Shown here: positions 42,314-53,475 of the stretch, piece after piece | How the letters are laid out: each line of letters starts with the position of its first letter | How positions within the stretch are numbered: position 1 is the first letter of the stretch | DNA from: Mycoplasmopsis bovis PG45 | GTDB taxonomy: Bacteria; Bacillota_I; Bacilli_A; Mycoplasmatales; Metamycoplasmataceae | DNA length: 64,000 nt | NCBI RefSeq assembly: GCF_000183385.1 | Contig: NC_014760.1 | Coordinates: 806,001-870,000, forward strand | Reading direction: 5' to 3' | Program-made: the position numbers and the translations under genes | Notes under the pieces: generated by a model | What the model was told of the DNA's origin: nothing | Databases searched by the model: none | The model's input: the letters and a program-made list of their open reading frames with translations, nothing else

Positions 42314-45286
42314 ATGAGTTTAAACCCTATTCATGATAAATGAGTTAAAGAAAGTTCACTAAGTAATAATTATTCTTATAGTATTTGAAAGTCTAATTCT
42401 AATAAATCAATAGATAGAATTAATGACGCTTTTTCTGGTAACATCAAAGCAATTGGTAACAAAATTACTGCTGATTTAGAAATGGGCACTATCTATTTGA
42501 ATGAGTATACAACTGTTGCGATTGCAAAGGCTTTTTATAATAATTTTCTATCTGAAAAGCAAAACAAAAAAGTGTTTCTTTCTTCTGATAATTCCGAATC
42601 ATCTAACTTGCTTTTAGAAGTTTTTGCGAGCGAGCTTAAAGCTCAAAATGTAACAATTATCAGAGCAGATAATTCATCTAGTATACCTGTTGTTTATAAG
42701 TCGTTTATAGCATTAAAGGAAAATTGCGATACTTTTGTTTCATTTCAAAATCCACTAGGCAATAATAAAAGAGCACAAATTTTATTTAATTATTCAGATG
42801 GTTCTGCCTTTTCTAAAAGTGATATGCAAAAAATGATTAGCTACATTGAGTCAGTTGATTATTTGAATATAAATTTACCCACATTAGACAACAATTATCA
42901 CTTATCAGATGCAATTAATGAATACATTGAACAAATTCACAAAAGATATGCCGGCAATAAATTCTTAAGCAATATGTCAATTCCATTTGGAATTGATGTT
43001 TCTAGATATCTAAACAGAGATTTTTATGTTGATAATCTTAAGTACTTTAATTTGCCGTTTTTCGCTGTAAACAGGGCAAAAAACGCTAATTTCTACTATG
43101 CAAATCGCCATAATTATTTAGAAAGAGTTAACTGAAAAGGAATTGGAAAAGGTTCAAAAGCCAATTTCATTATTAATGAGGAAGGAACTGGACTTAATTT
43201 TTCTATAAAACATAAATCAGTGTTTAAATATTTTAAGCCTGACGAAATAGCGGCAATATATTTAAATTTTTTGATTAATGATGATCCTGAATTTGACAAA
43301 GAATTGCCTCAGAATGCTTTTATAGCAAAAAACTATTTTTCTGGAGACCTTACTAGAAGTATTGCACGCGAAAATAATATTGAAGTATTTGAATTTGTTA
43401 ACAGATCTAATGTTTGAAAATATATATCTGAAAATTCTGATAAAAATTTAATAATGGCTTTTACTAGCAGTAGTGAATTTGTTGCTAACAATAGTCTTAC
43501 AAACTCATTCGATGCTAACCTATTTTTTTTAGAGATGCTTAGAATGATTAATTTTTATAAGCATGAAAAAAACCAAAACCTTTTTGAGGTTTTGAATGAT
43601 ATTTATAAAAAATACAATAGGCATCATTTAACCATTCATACTTATGAAATAGAATTAGATGGCGCAGTAAGATTTTTTGAAAGAATTAAAGTAGCATCAA
43701 AATTTGGTTCTAATTTACTTATAACCAGAGTTCAAAAGATTGAAAATGACAATAATATTGAATCAAATTCACTATATAAAATTTCTTTTAGAAATCGTGA
43801 ATATGCATATATTCACTATAATCAACAAGCTAAAGCCATCACTTTTTATTGCAACACCATTGAAAGAAGTAGCGAGAAAAATGGTGAAACGATGATGGTG
43901 GTAAGAAACAATGAAATGTTGGAAGGCTTGCTCGAGTTAAAAGAAGAAAACACTATAAGCAAATTTTCTGTCAAGTCCTTCTTGAAATATTTAGCCTACT
44001 CTTTATTTTTAATTGCTATTATAATTTTCCTTTTTTACTCTGTTTATAATCTTAAAGATGAATTTGGCGCAAATTCTGGTGGGCCTTCAGAAGTATTTAG
44101 AGCTTTTTATAAAAAGCTATATGTCAAGAATGATATTGCAGAATTTGCCCGGCCAACAAATGCTGGTTATATTGCTAGAACTTCATTTGTATTTCTTTCA
44201 TTTGGTGCATTTATTTGATCTATTTTTCAAGCCCTGATTTTTAAACGGGTTATTACACTACAAGGTGACAAAATTAAGTGAAGCGACATTTTTGTAGGTA
44301 CAATTATCGGAATTGTGGTACAAACCATCACACCTAAATCAATTGGCGGAGATATTGCTACATATTGATACTTAAGAAGGCGGAATATTCCTCGAGCTTC
44401 TTTAATGTCTGCAATTGTTGTTAACTCATTTATTTGACAACTTGGCAACATAATTTCAACAGCAATCTTTGTGCCAATTGGTATAAGTACTTTTTCAAAT
44501 TTCTTTGTAAGTTCAAACCCTAGTTCGATCACTTTCATTGTTATGCTAGTACTAGGCTTAATTTTCGATACTGGCTGAACCACAATACTTTTAGTCATTA
44601 CACTTAACAAAAAACTACAGAGATTTTCGCTTAAAGCATTAATTGCAATAATTGAAATTTTACCTTTTGTAAAGTCATATGATTCATTTGCAATTAAAGC
44701 AAAATTTGAATATGAACTATTTAACATTAATAAATGTATCAGAAAAACATTTAAAAATCCATATTACTTTTTTGAACTCATATTACTTAAGTTTGTGCCA
44801 TCATTATTAACATTTAATGCATTTCAAGCTCAAGCTTTGAATATTGTTAAGCCTGATGTTCCGCACGGATACTACTGAAATCTTACAATTCAAAGCACAA
44901 TGATTAGGGTTGCTAACTCAATTTCATTTACTCCGGGCGGAACTGGTACTGCTGACTATCTATACAAAGTCTTAATAAAAGAATCAATTCAACCAACTGC
45001 ATATGATGGAGCTTCAGCCTTTGCTAATTCGTCAATAATGACTGCCTTAAACACTTTAGGCTTTGTTGTTATAGGCACACTTGTTTCAGCTATAATCTTA
45101 ATTTTGGTATATATAGGCGAAAAAAGACAAGATCATTATCGCAAGAAGAACAAAAATCATAAATTATTAGCAACCAATTCATCTAACAGGAATATTAAAA
45201 CAAAATCAATTTATTACAAAATTGTGTTCCCATTTATTTTGATTTCTTTAGTTGCTTTATCATTAACATTTATATTTGTTAATTAG
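42314..45286 (+). CDS. fusion: degenerate phosphohexomutase domain plus LPG-synthase-type membrane domain
   Basis: This is a single 990-residue frame (start ATG 42314, AAAGGAGC upstream; only TGA-Trp codons interrupt). Residues about 1-510 follow the alpha-D-phosphohexomutase fold: an N-terminal stretch equivalent to the phosphoserine region (CDTFVSFQNPLGNNKRAQIL), SGDLTRSIARENNIEVFEFV and MAFTSSSEFVANNSL. The catalytic Ser-His of the usual TASHNP is replaced by SFQNP, so mutase activity is unlikely. Residues about 550-985 form about eight membrane helices with the flippase-like LPG_synthase_TM signature (ITPKSIGGDIATYWYLRR and SFTPGGTGTADYLY). This membrane half resembles the MprF/AglD/YbhN family that synthesises or flips aminoacyl-lipids or polyprenyl-linked lipids. 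There is no aminoacyl-transferase domain. The role is unknown; sugar-phosphate sensing coupled to lipid flipping is a hypothesis. Confidence 0.8.
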
Positions 45287-45295
45287 CATATAAGT

Positions 45296-45307
45296 CTGTT
45301 TTATAGG
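45296..45307 (+). repeat. dispersed CTGTTTTAYAGG motif, copy 4
   Basis: CTGTTTTATAGG starting 10 bases after the fusion-protein stop codon. Confidence 0.55.
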
Positions 45308-45318
45308 CCAATAGTTGT

Positions 45319-45347
45319 AAAAAATGAAGCGCTTGCTTCATTTTTCT
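45319..45347. terminator. bidirectional terminator between fusion gene and ptsI
   Basis: AAAAAATGAAGC-GCTT-GCTTCATTTTT lies between convergent stops. Confidence 0.8.
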
Positions 45348-45360
45348 TGTTTGATACTTG

Positions 45361-47073
45361 TTAATTTGTAATTGACTTTCTTAAAAGTTCCTTAACTTCT
45401 TGTTCACTTTCACATTTTATTGCTTTCTCAGCTAATGATTGCATTTCCTTAAATGAGAGAGAATTAATGTTCTTTCTTGTTTTTAAAATACTGCCCGCAC
45501 CGACTGAGAATTCATCCAAACCTAGTCCTAATAAAATTGGAACTGCATCTGGATCGCTTGCCATTTCGCCACACATTCCTGCTCACTTGCCATATTTATG
45601 AGCGCCATCAATAACATATTTGACTAACCTTAAAATTGATGGATTAAGTGGTTGATAAAGATATGAAATACTTTCATTCATTCTATCAGCAGCCATTGAA
45701 TATTGAATTAAATCATTTGTTCCTATGGACACAAAGTCTGCATACTTGCAAAATTGATCAGATAACACAGCAGCAGCCGGTGTTTCCATCATTAAGCCAA
45801 CTTCAATTTCATTAACATTAGCAATTCTGTTGTTTTCCAATTTAACTTGTTCATAGGCTTCTAAGTAAATTTTCTTAGCTTCAATAAACTCATTCACACA
45901 AGTAATCATCGGAAACATAATGGCTACTTTACCAAATTCACTAGCTCTAATAATTGCTCTTAACTGAGCCATAAAGATATCTCTATGCTTTGGATCTAGA
46001 CACAAACGAATGGCTCTGTATCCTAAAAATGGATTAAGTTCTTCAGGAAATTTAAAGTATTGTAGAGTTTTATCCCCACCAATATCGAGTGTTCTAATTA
46101 CAACTTTCTTACCTTTCATAGCTTGAACAACTGCTTTATATGCTTCAAATTGTTCTTCCTCTGTTGGTCAGTGATCATTGTCCATATAAAGAAATTCTGT
46201 TCTAAAAAGTCCAATTGCCTCAGCATCATTTTCTAAAACTAGTTTAACATCCTTGACGCTGCCAATGTTAGCTGCTATTTCAACTTTATGATTATCACTA
46301 GAAACTGATGGCTTGCCTATTAATGATTTTATTTCGCTTAAATAAGTATTATATTCATCTAATAACTTTTGAAATTCTTTTAATTCGTTCTCAGTAGGAT
46401 TAATAATCAAAGTTCCATTTGAACCATCGAGAGCAATTAAGTCATCATTATTTACATTCTCTAAAACATTGTTTGTACCAACAATGCTAGGAATATTCAT
46501 ACTTCTAGCCATAATAGCAGTATGAGAAGTTGTTCCGCCAATATTTGTTACAAAACCTTTTACAAACTTTTTGTCCAATTGAACTGTTTGAGAGGGGCTT
46601 AGGTCTTTTGCAACAATGATAACTTCTTTATTTATAGCACTTAAATTAGGTTCTCTTATACCGTGGAAAAAGTATAAAAACTTCCTTAATATATCCCTAA
46701 TGTCTGCTGCTCTTTCTTTCATATAAGAATCGTCCATAGAATCAAAAACAGCAGCCATATTACTAAAATATTCATTAGTTGCATATATTGCAGACTTATT
46801 GTCATCTTTAATAGCATTCTTAATATCTTGAGCAGCAACTGGATCTTGAGCTAATAATAAATGTGCTCCGAAAATTTCTTTTTGTTCTTTTGTTGTAGCA
46901 ACTTCAATTGTGTGTTGAATATCTTCTGCTATTTGTTTGACGGCTTTGTCAAACAAATTAGTTTCAAACTCAACACCTTTTGAGTTATTCAATATCTCTA
47001 AAGGCAACTCTTCAATTTTGAATGCTTTAGCAATCGCAATACCTTTTGACGCTCCAATCCCTTTGATGTGCAT
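45361..47073 (-). CDS. ptsI: phosphoenolpyruvate-protein phosphotransferase (PTS enzyme I)
   Basis: This 570-residue cytosolic enzyme I takes phosphate from PEP and passes it to HPr, powering all PTS sugar uptake. Active-site His is in [13 protein letters not shown] near residue 184. The PEP-binding barrel shows [37 protein letters not shown] and [10 protein letters not shown], with the conserved Cys in AGMCGEMA near 501. TGA-Trp codons join three segments. Start ATG 47073 has GAGGT upstream. It is divergent from the RpiR regulator (44-base gap) and close to the ascorbate-type PTS operon that it would energise. Identity is certain. Confidence 0.96.
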
Positions 47074-47117
47074 ATTGTTACCTCGACTTTAAAAAATTAA
47101 ATAGTTATAATTAGATA

Positions 47118-47984
47118 ATGAAAAAAAATAATGTTAAAAGACCAATATTAGCTGAAAATATATACTTGACCAAAAGTGAAAAAAATATTTTGAACTTCGT
47201 AAACTCATTTGAAGATTCTGAATTCAACCTGTCACAAGCTGAATTAGCAAAATTAGCTAATTCTTCTGAAGCTGCTGTCAGTCGGTTTGTTAGAAAATAT
47301 AACTTCAAAGACTACAGAAACTTCATAGCATCAATCAATGTAAAGATTTCTAATTTTCAACGTATGTATCCCATAAAATATGATGAAGGCAAAGAACCTA
47401 ATCCTTTTAGTGTTATTTACTCATCATACAAATATGCCATTGAAAGTATTGATGAAGAAAATGTAACAGATAACTGCATTAAGGCCGCCGAATTAATTAA
47501 TAATAGTAGAAATATATTAATTTATGGTTCAGGTTCTAGCCAGCGGAGAAGCCTAGATTTGGTGGCTAACTTGATAAAAATAGGAAAATCAGTGGTATAT
47601 AACTCGGATTTCCACATCTTTTTTCCTGCTTTAGCTAATGCCAGTTCTGAGGATGCACTGATTGTTTTTTCAAACAATCTTAAGTCAACTGAATCACATT
47701 TTGTTATTTCAAATGCACATAAAAATGGTCTTAAAATAATTGCAATTACATCAAAACACGACAATAAAATCAACAAAAATCTTGATGTAATAATTCAGTA
47801 TCAAAAAATTCAAAATGATACTTTATTAGTGCCAGTTAGTTCACGTGTTTCGCAAATGCTAATTGGTAATATATTGTTTGAAGCTATTATCTATAATAAT
47901 AGCGAAAACTATAACAAGCTTAAGAAATCATCAGCGCTAATTGACGAATGATCTAATATTGATAAAGTTCACCATAAGGTTTAG
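47118..47984 (+). CDS. RpiR-family transcriptional regulator (HTH plus SIS)
   Basis: This 288-residue regulator has an N-terminal helix-turn-helix (LSQAELAKLANSSEAAVSRFVRKYNFKDYRNF, residues about 35-70) and a C-terminal SIS sugar-phosphate-binding domain (ILIYGSGSSQRRSLDLVANLIKIG ... IVFSNNLKSTESHFVISNAHKNG). RpiR proteins sense phosphosugars and control sugar catabolic operons. It is flanked by ptsI (divergent) and the ula-type operon (convergent), which makes it the natural candidate for regulating the latter. The palindromes at 54786-54798 and 54654-54662 are possible binding sites. Start ATG 47118. A terminal TGA-Trp gives the end DEWSNIDKVHHKV. Confidence 0.9.
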
Positions 47985-47990
47985 ATAAAT

Positions 47991-48012
47991 CAGAGAATTA
48001 ATTCTCTGGTTT
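47991..48012. terminator. terminator between rpiR-type gene and ula operon end
   Basis: CAGAGAATTAATTCTCTG palindrome followed by GTTTTTATTT on the plus strand. Confidence 0.7.
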
Positions 48013-48483
48013 TTATTTATCAGCCTTAGAAATTTCAAAAAATCCTTTTGAATAAAGAAACTCTAAAACTTGATTTTCTGTTAACTCTTCTTTTTCTTTT
48101 ATAGCTTTAAAATAGGACAATGGTGTGCAAAATATTAATCCTTTTGCTAAATATTTTAAAGACTTATCATCTAATATGATTCTTATATTTTCATCAACTT
48201 CATATACTAGGTAGTTATCTTTATCTTTTAAAGTGCTTGGATTAACAGATATGCCTGTTTTTAAGTGTTTTTGGATTGAATTAAATACAGAAAATCTTGG
48301 ATCCTTATTAAGATCTATTATTCCGCCAGGATAGTATTTAAGTTCTAATTTGTCTACTAAGTCTTCAATTTGTCTAAAAGGATATGAAGCCCATGAACGT
48401 CTAGAAAAAGTTCATATTGATGGTTGATATCAATATGCATCATTTACATAATTAACTCTATAAGTCCTTAATTTATTTTCCAT
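48013..48483 (-). CDS. hypothetical protein at the end of the ula-type operon
   Basis: This 156-residue protein is not recognisable at first sight because two early TGA codons (WYQPSIW) break it under the standard code. It starts at ATG 48483, 6 bases after the ulaF stop codon; the upstream GGAACTA is a weak ribosome site. The sequence is soluble and mixed: YRVNYVNDAYWYQPS, then SRRSWASYPFRQIEDLVDKL, a middle region with LKYYPGGIIDLNKDPRFS, and an acidic C-terminus (KEKEELTENQVLEFLYSKGFF). No signal peptide, membrane segment or catalytic motif is visible. Its position as last gene of the ascorbate-type operon suggests a linked role, but no function can be assigned. Confidence 0.75.
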
Positions 48484-48489
48484 TAGTTC

Positions 48490-49221
48490 CTATTTTTGGC
48501 CATAATAGGCATTTTTACCATGTTTACGGTAATAGTGCTTTTCAATCAAAGCCTTTTGTGCTTCTTGTGCACTATTATTACTAATTATTAAAGTTTTAAT
48601 TGCCATTTTGGCTATTTCTTCTAACGTTAGTGCTAAGTCAACAGCATCTTTTGGTGACTTAAATGATCACACAAAAGGGCCGTGTTCTTTCACTAATGTT
48701 GCACTAGTTGCTTTTCAATCTAATTTTCTATTATTGAATGTTTCAATAATAACCAAACCGGTATTGTGTTCATAAGCGCCATTAATTTCTTCAGGACTTA
48801 GCGCTCTAGCACAAGGAACAGGCCCATAAAAATTGTCTGCATGAGTTGTTCCAAAGCAAGGAATATCTTTGCCAGCTTGAGCAAATGCTACTGCATTTGT
48901 ACTGTGGGTATGAACAATTCCTTGAATTTCAGGGTTGTTTTTATACAAAAGAGTATGTGTTGGTGTATCACTAGAAGGCTTATATTTCGAATCATAAACA
49001 TTGTTTTCCATATCGGTAATAACCATATCTTCTGGCTTTAATGTCGCATAATCTACGCCACTAGGCTTAATAACCATGTACTTTCTGTCTTTGGTTATTC
49101 CAGATACATTACCCCATGTATGAATAACAAGGTTATATTTTACCAAAAGCATATTGGCATCATATACTTCTTGCTTTAACTTAGCAATTTCTTCACTATA
49201 TTTTTTGTCAATTGAATTCAT
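48490..49221 (-). CDS. ulaF: L-ribulose-5-phosphate 4-epimerase
   Basis: This 243-residue class II aldolase-like epimerase converts L-ribulose-5-P to D-xylulose-5-P, the last step from ascorbate or L-arabinose-type sugars into the pentose phosphate pathway. Signatures: HTWGNVSGI (substrate loop), [22 protein letters not shown], and the zinc histidines in [17 protein letters not shown], plus a later conserved [12 protein letters not shown] chose ATG 49221, behind GGCGGAG; an upstream TTG in the same frame overlaps ulaE. It follows ulaE by one base. AraD and UlaF cannot be told apart by sequence; the operon context favours UlaF. Confidence 0.92.
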
Positions 49222-49222
49222 A

Positions 49223-50107
49223 TTAGTTATCTCCGCCAACTAATTCCCACTGTTTATTATAAAACTCATAAGCATCGGCAATATATTTAACTGCTTCATC
49301 TTTAGTTTCTTCTGCTTTATTAAGCGATCACATTTCGATCATTATGGGTTGGTTTAACTCTAGCTTTTTTAATATATTTAACATATATGGAAAGTCTACA
49401 GTACCGCTCCCAAATGGAGTGTCTCTAAATTTACCAGGAACTGTGTCTTTAAAATGAAAGGCAACTAAATGATTTTTTACAATCTCAAACTCGTTATATA
49501 AGTCTGTTTTATTGGCTCATTGGTAAATATTACCTAAATCAGGATATATTTGCAAATATGGACTATCAATCATATTTATATATGTAAGTGCTCTAGTATT
49601 TGTGCCCATAAAACGGGTATCCATAATCTCAAAAGCTAAACATACTGAATACTTCGAAGCAAGTCTAACGGCTTTTTTAATTCCTTCAATAAAGAATTGA
49701 CGTGTTTCATCATCGCCTTGTTCATAATAAACATCATAGCCTGCCAATTGCACTGTTCTTATCCCTAATTTTTTAGCAAGAATTATGGCTTTTTCCATAA
49801 TATCCATTGCTTTTTTTCTTGTTTCAGGATTTTTTGAACCAAAAGGATATTTTCTGTGTCCGCTTAGTGTCATAGAGTTAAAGTTAAATCTATGTTTAAC
49901 TAATAACTCTTGTACTTCTTTTATTTGTTCATCACTTCAGTTAATTCTGTTAAGCCTTTCGTCACTTTCATCTACAGAAAATTCCATAAAATCATAGCCT
50001 GCTTCTTTAGCAATTAGTATTTTTTCTTCTAAAGAAAATTTGTTGTTTATGGCTTTTTCATAGATGCCAACTAATCTATTCTTAGCTTCAGTATTTTGCA
50101 AATTCAT
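49223..50107 (-). CDS. ulaE: L-ribulose-5-phosphate 3-epimerase (UlaE/SgaU-like)
   Basis: This 294-residue TIM-barrel epimerase (xylose isomerase-like family) interconverts L-xylulose-5-P and L-ribulose-5-P. Family features: an early GIYEKAINN strand, [58 protein letters not shown] (metal Glu), PDLGN (Asp), [14 protein letters not shown] (His) and a closing IMIEMW (Glu). Start ATG 50107 lies 26 bases inside the end of ulaD; the stop is one base from ulaF. Two TGA-Trp codons, near residues 57 and 198, join the segments. Confidence 0.9.
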
Positions 50108-50735
50108 CTTTAAAGGCCTTTGCAGCTAGCTCAGGATTTTCTGCATCACGCAATGAACGTCCTGCGATAAAAATATAAATTGGAATATCTTTGAAAAGCT
50201 TAATATCTTCTAATGCAACGCCACCAGTTATAGTTACTTTGAAGCCCATATTTGAAAGTTTGTTAACTGCATCAATGTCTTTTTGTCCTCATTTAACGCC
50301 ACTAGCTTGGCTATCTCTAGAACGGTGTCATACAACTTGGGGTACGCCTGCTTTTGATCAGGAATTGGCTTGTTCTCAAGTAAAATTTGAAGTTAATTCG
50401 ATTTGAACTTCCTTGTTGCTGCCAAACTCTTTTGCAATATTCATTGTTTCAGTAATAGTTGGCAATTCAGCAGCACAGATACAGGTTGTAAAATCAGCAC
50501 CATTTTCGAAAAACATTTTCCCAAAAACTTTACCTGCATCAGCAATTTTTCCATCAGCAACGATAATTTTATTTGGAAAAGCTTCTTTAAGCGCTTTAAT
50601 AGCTTTTTTGCCCTCTGAAGCTATTAATATGGTTCCAACTTCTATAACATCAATATATTTTTCAACTTTTTTTGCACTTGCAATTGCATCTTCAATTGTT
50701 AAATTATCAAGCGCAATTTGTAGCATTGGTTTCAT
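50082..50735 (-). CDS. ulaD: 3-keto-L-gulonate-6-phosphate decarboxylase
   Basis: This 217-residue member of the OMP decarboxylase barrel superfamily converts 3-keto-L-gulonate-6-P to L-xylulose-5-P. Signatures: [42 protein letters not shown] (the Asp-x-Lys-x-x-Asp active site) and [12 protein letters not shown] phosphate loop, then [12 protein letters not shown]. Under code 4 the apparent TGA stop is Trp and the frame ends AKYWS at 50082, overlapping ulaE by 26 bases. The related hexulose-6-phosphate synthases share this fold; neighbours favour UlaD. Confidence 0.9.
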
Positions 50736-50744
50736 AAAATACTC

Positions 50745-51233
50745 CTAATTACTCATGTATTTTGTATAGTCAACACTCTTAATAATTTCAATGACTTCTT
50801 CTTTACTTTTGGCACTAGCAATTTTGTCGATGTTGTTAGGATCTTCAAATACAGCAATAATTTGCGGAATAGCAACTGCAGTATGAGTTTCACCATCTTT
50901 AGCAGCTAGTGTCATAACAATTTTTACTTCCCTAGGGTCATTTGCAAAAGTAATAGGTTTTTTAAGAGTAAGCAAGCTAAAACCATTTGAAAAAACACTA
51001 TTTTCAGTTGCAGATGCATGTGGCATAGCAATGCCATCAACTAAAATATAATATGGTCCATGAGCTTCAGTTGATTTTAAAATAGAATCATAATAATTAA
51101 AGTTAATGATTCCTTTATTAACTAAAGGTTCGCATGACTTATGAATTGCATCTTTGTAGTCTTTGGCTTCATAGCCAACAATAATTGAATCATTAGCAAT
51201 TAAATTGTCTAATAAATTTAGCTTATCTGCCAT
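50745..51233 (-). CDS. ulaC: PTS ascorbate-type EIIA component
   Basis: This 162-residue EIIA of the mannitol/fructose/ascorbate (PtsN-like) fold carries phosphate from HPr to EIIB. The phosphorylated His lies in DGIAMPHASATENS near residue 71; a second conserved His is in GETHTAVAIPQI. Start ATG 51233 overlaps the ulaB stop by one base (TAATG), a sign of coupling. It precedes ulaD by 9 bases. It is a stand-alone domain, not fused. Confidence 0.93.
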   Translation of the reverse strand: MADKLNLLDNLIANDSIIVGYEAKDYKDAIHKSCEPLVNKGIINFNYYDSILKSTEAHGPYYILVDGIAMPHASATENSVFSNGFSLLTLKKPITFANDPREVKIVMTLAAKDGETHTAVAIPQIIAVFEDPNNIDKIASAKSKEEVIEIIKSVDYTKYMSN

Positions 51234-51517
51234 TATTTAATTCCTTTAGCTAAAGCTTCTTGAAAAGCGGCCTTAATTTCATTAATATCCATAACATTTT
51301 TTAGGCCATGAACAGAAGCTTTTGAATTAGAAACTTCTGAAACAAAGTTATTGGTGCACAAAATAACATCAAAATTATTGGCAACAGATTTACCCATACC
51401 TAGCCCTAAAGCTTCAACAGTGCCTTGAATGCCTAATTCACGCATTGCTTGTTCTGTTTTTAGTTTAATAATCATACTGGTTCCCATTCCAGAACCACAT
51501 AAGCATAAAACTTTCAT
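51233..51517 (-). CDS. ulaB: PTS ascorbate-type EIIB component
   Basis: This 94-residue EIIB has the phosphorylated Cys in KVLCLCGSGMGTSMIIK at the very N-terminus, as in the lactose/ascorbate EIIB fold. I chose ATG 51517 (MKVLCLCG), with AGAGG upstream at good spacing; a GTG two codons earlier is possible. It receives phosphate from the EIIA encoded next and passes it to the substrate held in EIIC. Confidence 0.93.
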   Translation of the reverse strand: MKVLCLCGSGMGTSMIIKLKTEQAMRELGIQGTVEALGLGMGKSVANNFDVILCTNNFVSEVSNSKASVHGLKNVMDINEIKAAFQEALAKGIK

Positions 51518-51615
51518 TTCCACCTCTTTTATTTTTTTAATTTAATAAGATTATAAACAAATGTATAACCCTATAAAATAACTAATAAAGGAAACCTTTA
51601 TTAGTCTAATTTTAA

Positions 51616-53424
51616 TTATGCGTTTTGAGCAACTGCCTCTTCAGACACAGGTTGTTCTAATAATGTAGGTTTTATCTTAAATAATTTTTGCATTGATGTA
51701 GGTTTGTGTTGTCTTGCGGTGTCAATAATTTGTGCTAATACAAGCATTCCAACTAGGTAAAGTGGGAAAACAATATAAGCAGCAATTGGATGACCGCCAC
51801 CAATGATCATCAATATACCAAATATGAAGTTTCAGTCAAACATACCATTAAAACCGGTAAAGAATGGTCCGTGTGTTAAGTATTCGACTGCTTCTTTGCT
51901 ATTAGCAGCAGAAGCAACTAGTCCACTTGATTTAATACCAAAACTATTAATCATACCTAGACCAAGAGCAATAACAATTATTTCTAAGAAACCAAAGATT
52001 GCTGGTACAGCCAATGTAGCTTTGTACCCGCCAGAAGCATTAGCAAATACACCAATTGATCCAGAGTTGAAGAATAATGTTATAAACAATGGAATAACAA
52101 TAGGAATACTAAAGCTTCCTGGAATTCTAGATAATCCAATAACTACTGCTACACCTATAAATTGTGCTACAGTACCTGAAATAAATCCAAATGTAACAGA
52201 GTTAGGTGAGAAACCATATGTAGCTGCGACATCGACAGCAACTAGGGCACCTGGCACTAATTTGTCACTAATTCCTTGGAATGATTGCTGTAATTCTGAA
52301 ACAAACATTCTAACACCAGTTTGTATAGCTATAATAGAAGCTACTAATTGGAATGAACCAAGAATTAATTGCACAACTCAAAAGGCATTACCACCGCCTA
52401 CTTTTCATGGTCCATAGCCGTTTGTCACTAATCCGTTTTTGCCAGCAAATCTGACAGATTCGTCTAATCCTGGGGCAAATTGGATAATTAAAATTAAGAT
52501 CAAGAATACTAATAAAATAAGCACAGCTTGTGTAAAAATGTTATCTTCAAAAACCTTTAGGCCTTTAGGCATTTTTCTATTTTCTGAAGACTGTTCTGCT
52601 TTACCAAAATACTTTCCAATTTTGTATGCTATTGCAGCACCAAACATTTGTTGGTGGCCAACTGCAAAACCAGCATTTTGTGTAACTGCATCAGTTCCTT
52701 TGATTGTAGCTGATGAAGCAACACCTCAGTAAACACCTAATAGTAATCCAGAAAATATTATTGTTCCTAATTGCGCACCTAATGATACTACACCTTTTTC
52801 ATCAATTAGTCCAGCGCCTTTTGAAAACATTAATACAAATATAACTGGTACAACAACTGCAGCTTGTTGGAACATAACATGCCCAGTAATCATTAATGAG
52901 TGAACATTTGTTCATTTTCTTAGTGCAATTAAGATTATGTTGACGAATAGTCCTATAATCAAGGCATATGATACTCATGAAGAGAATCCAGAGCCAATTG
53001 CATCTAAGAATTTACCTGCTGAAACTTGTCCAGAGTATGTGTCTAATGGAATAACACTTGTTCCACTAAATTTTTGGAAGGCGGCAAATATTGGTTTAGC
53101 TAATCCAACTAATGCTCCTGATCCTATTTGAAGTAATAAAACTCCAATTATAGCCTTCATTGTTCCAATGATGGTTCCTGAAAATCCTCTTCCAAGAATT
53201 AAATAACCAATGAAAACTAACAAACCAATAAGAATTGCATTAATTCCTAAAAAGTTGTTAAGCATTATATCTTTAATAAAGAATAAAGTACCTGCCTTAA
53301 AGTCTCATTGTTTAGCTGCTAATGCTCCAATATAAATTGCAACAACAATTAAAACAGCTACAAGAACACCAACTAGAACTTTTCAATTAAAAGGCTTTTT
53401 GCTTTTATTTGATGTTTGTTGCAT
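51616..53424 (-). CDS. ulaA: PTS ascorbate-type EIIC membrane component
   Basis: This 602-residue membrane transporter of the ascorbate-type (SgaT/UlaA) family has about 11-12 helices. It opens with a cytoplasmic lysine-rich leader and one helix, then INAILIGLLVFIGYLILGRGFSGTIIGTMKAIIGVLLLQIGSGAL, typical of UlaA. Later come GPFFTGFNGMFDWNF and a Gln/Glu-rich cytoplasmic tail. It is longer than E. coli UlaA (about 465 residues) because of a hydrophilic loop near residue 260-290 (GKYFGKAEQSSENRKMPKG) and both tails. Start ATG 53424 has AGGAATT upstream; many TGA-Trp codons. The true substrate could be ascorbate or a related sugar acid or lactone. Confidence 0.92.
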
Positions 53425-53448
53425 TTTAATTCCTATATATTTTTAAGA

Positions 53449-53459
53449 CTGTTTTATAA
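53449..53459 (+). repeat. dispersed CTGTTTTAYAGG motif, copy 5
   Basis: CTGTTTTATAA in the gap between the lactonase stop and ulaA start; one mismatch to the consensus. Confidence 0.4.
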
Positions 53460-53475
53460 AGATAAAAGTAAATTA

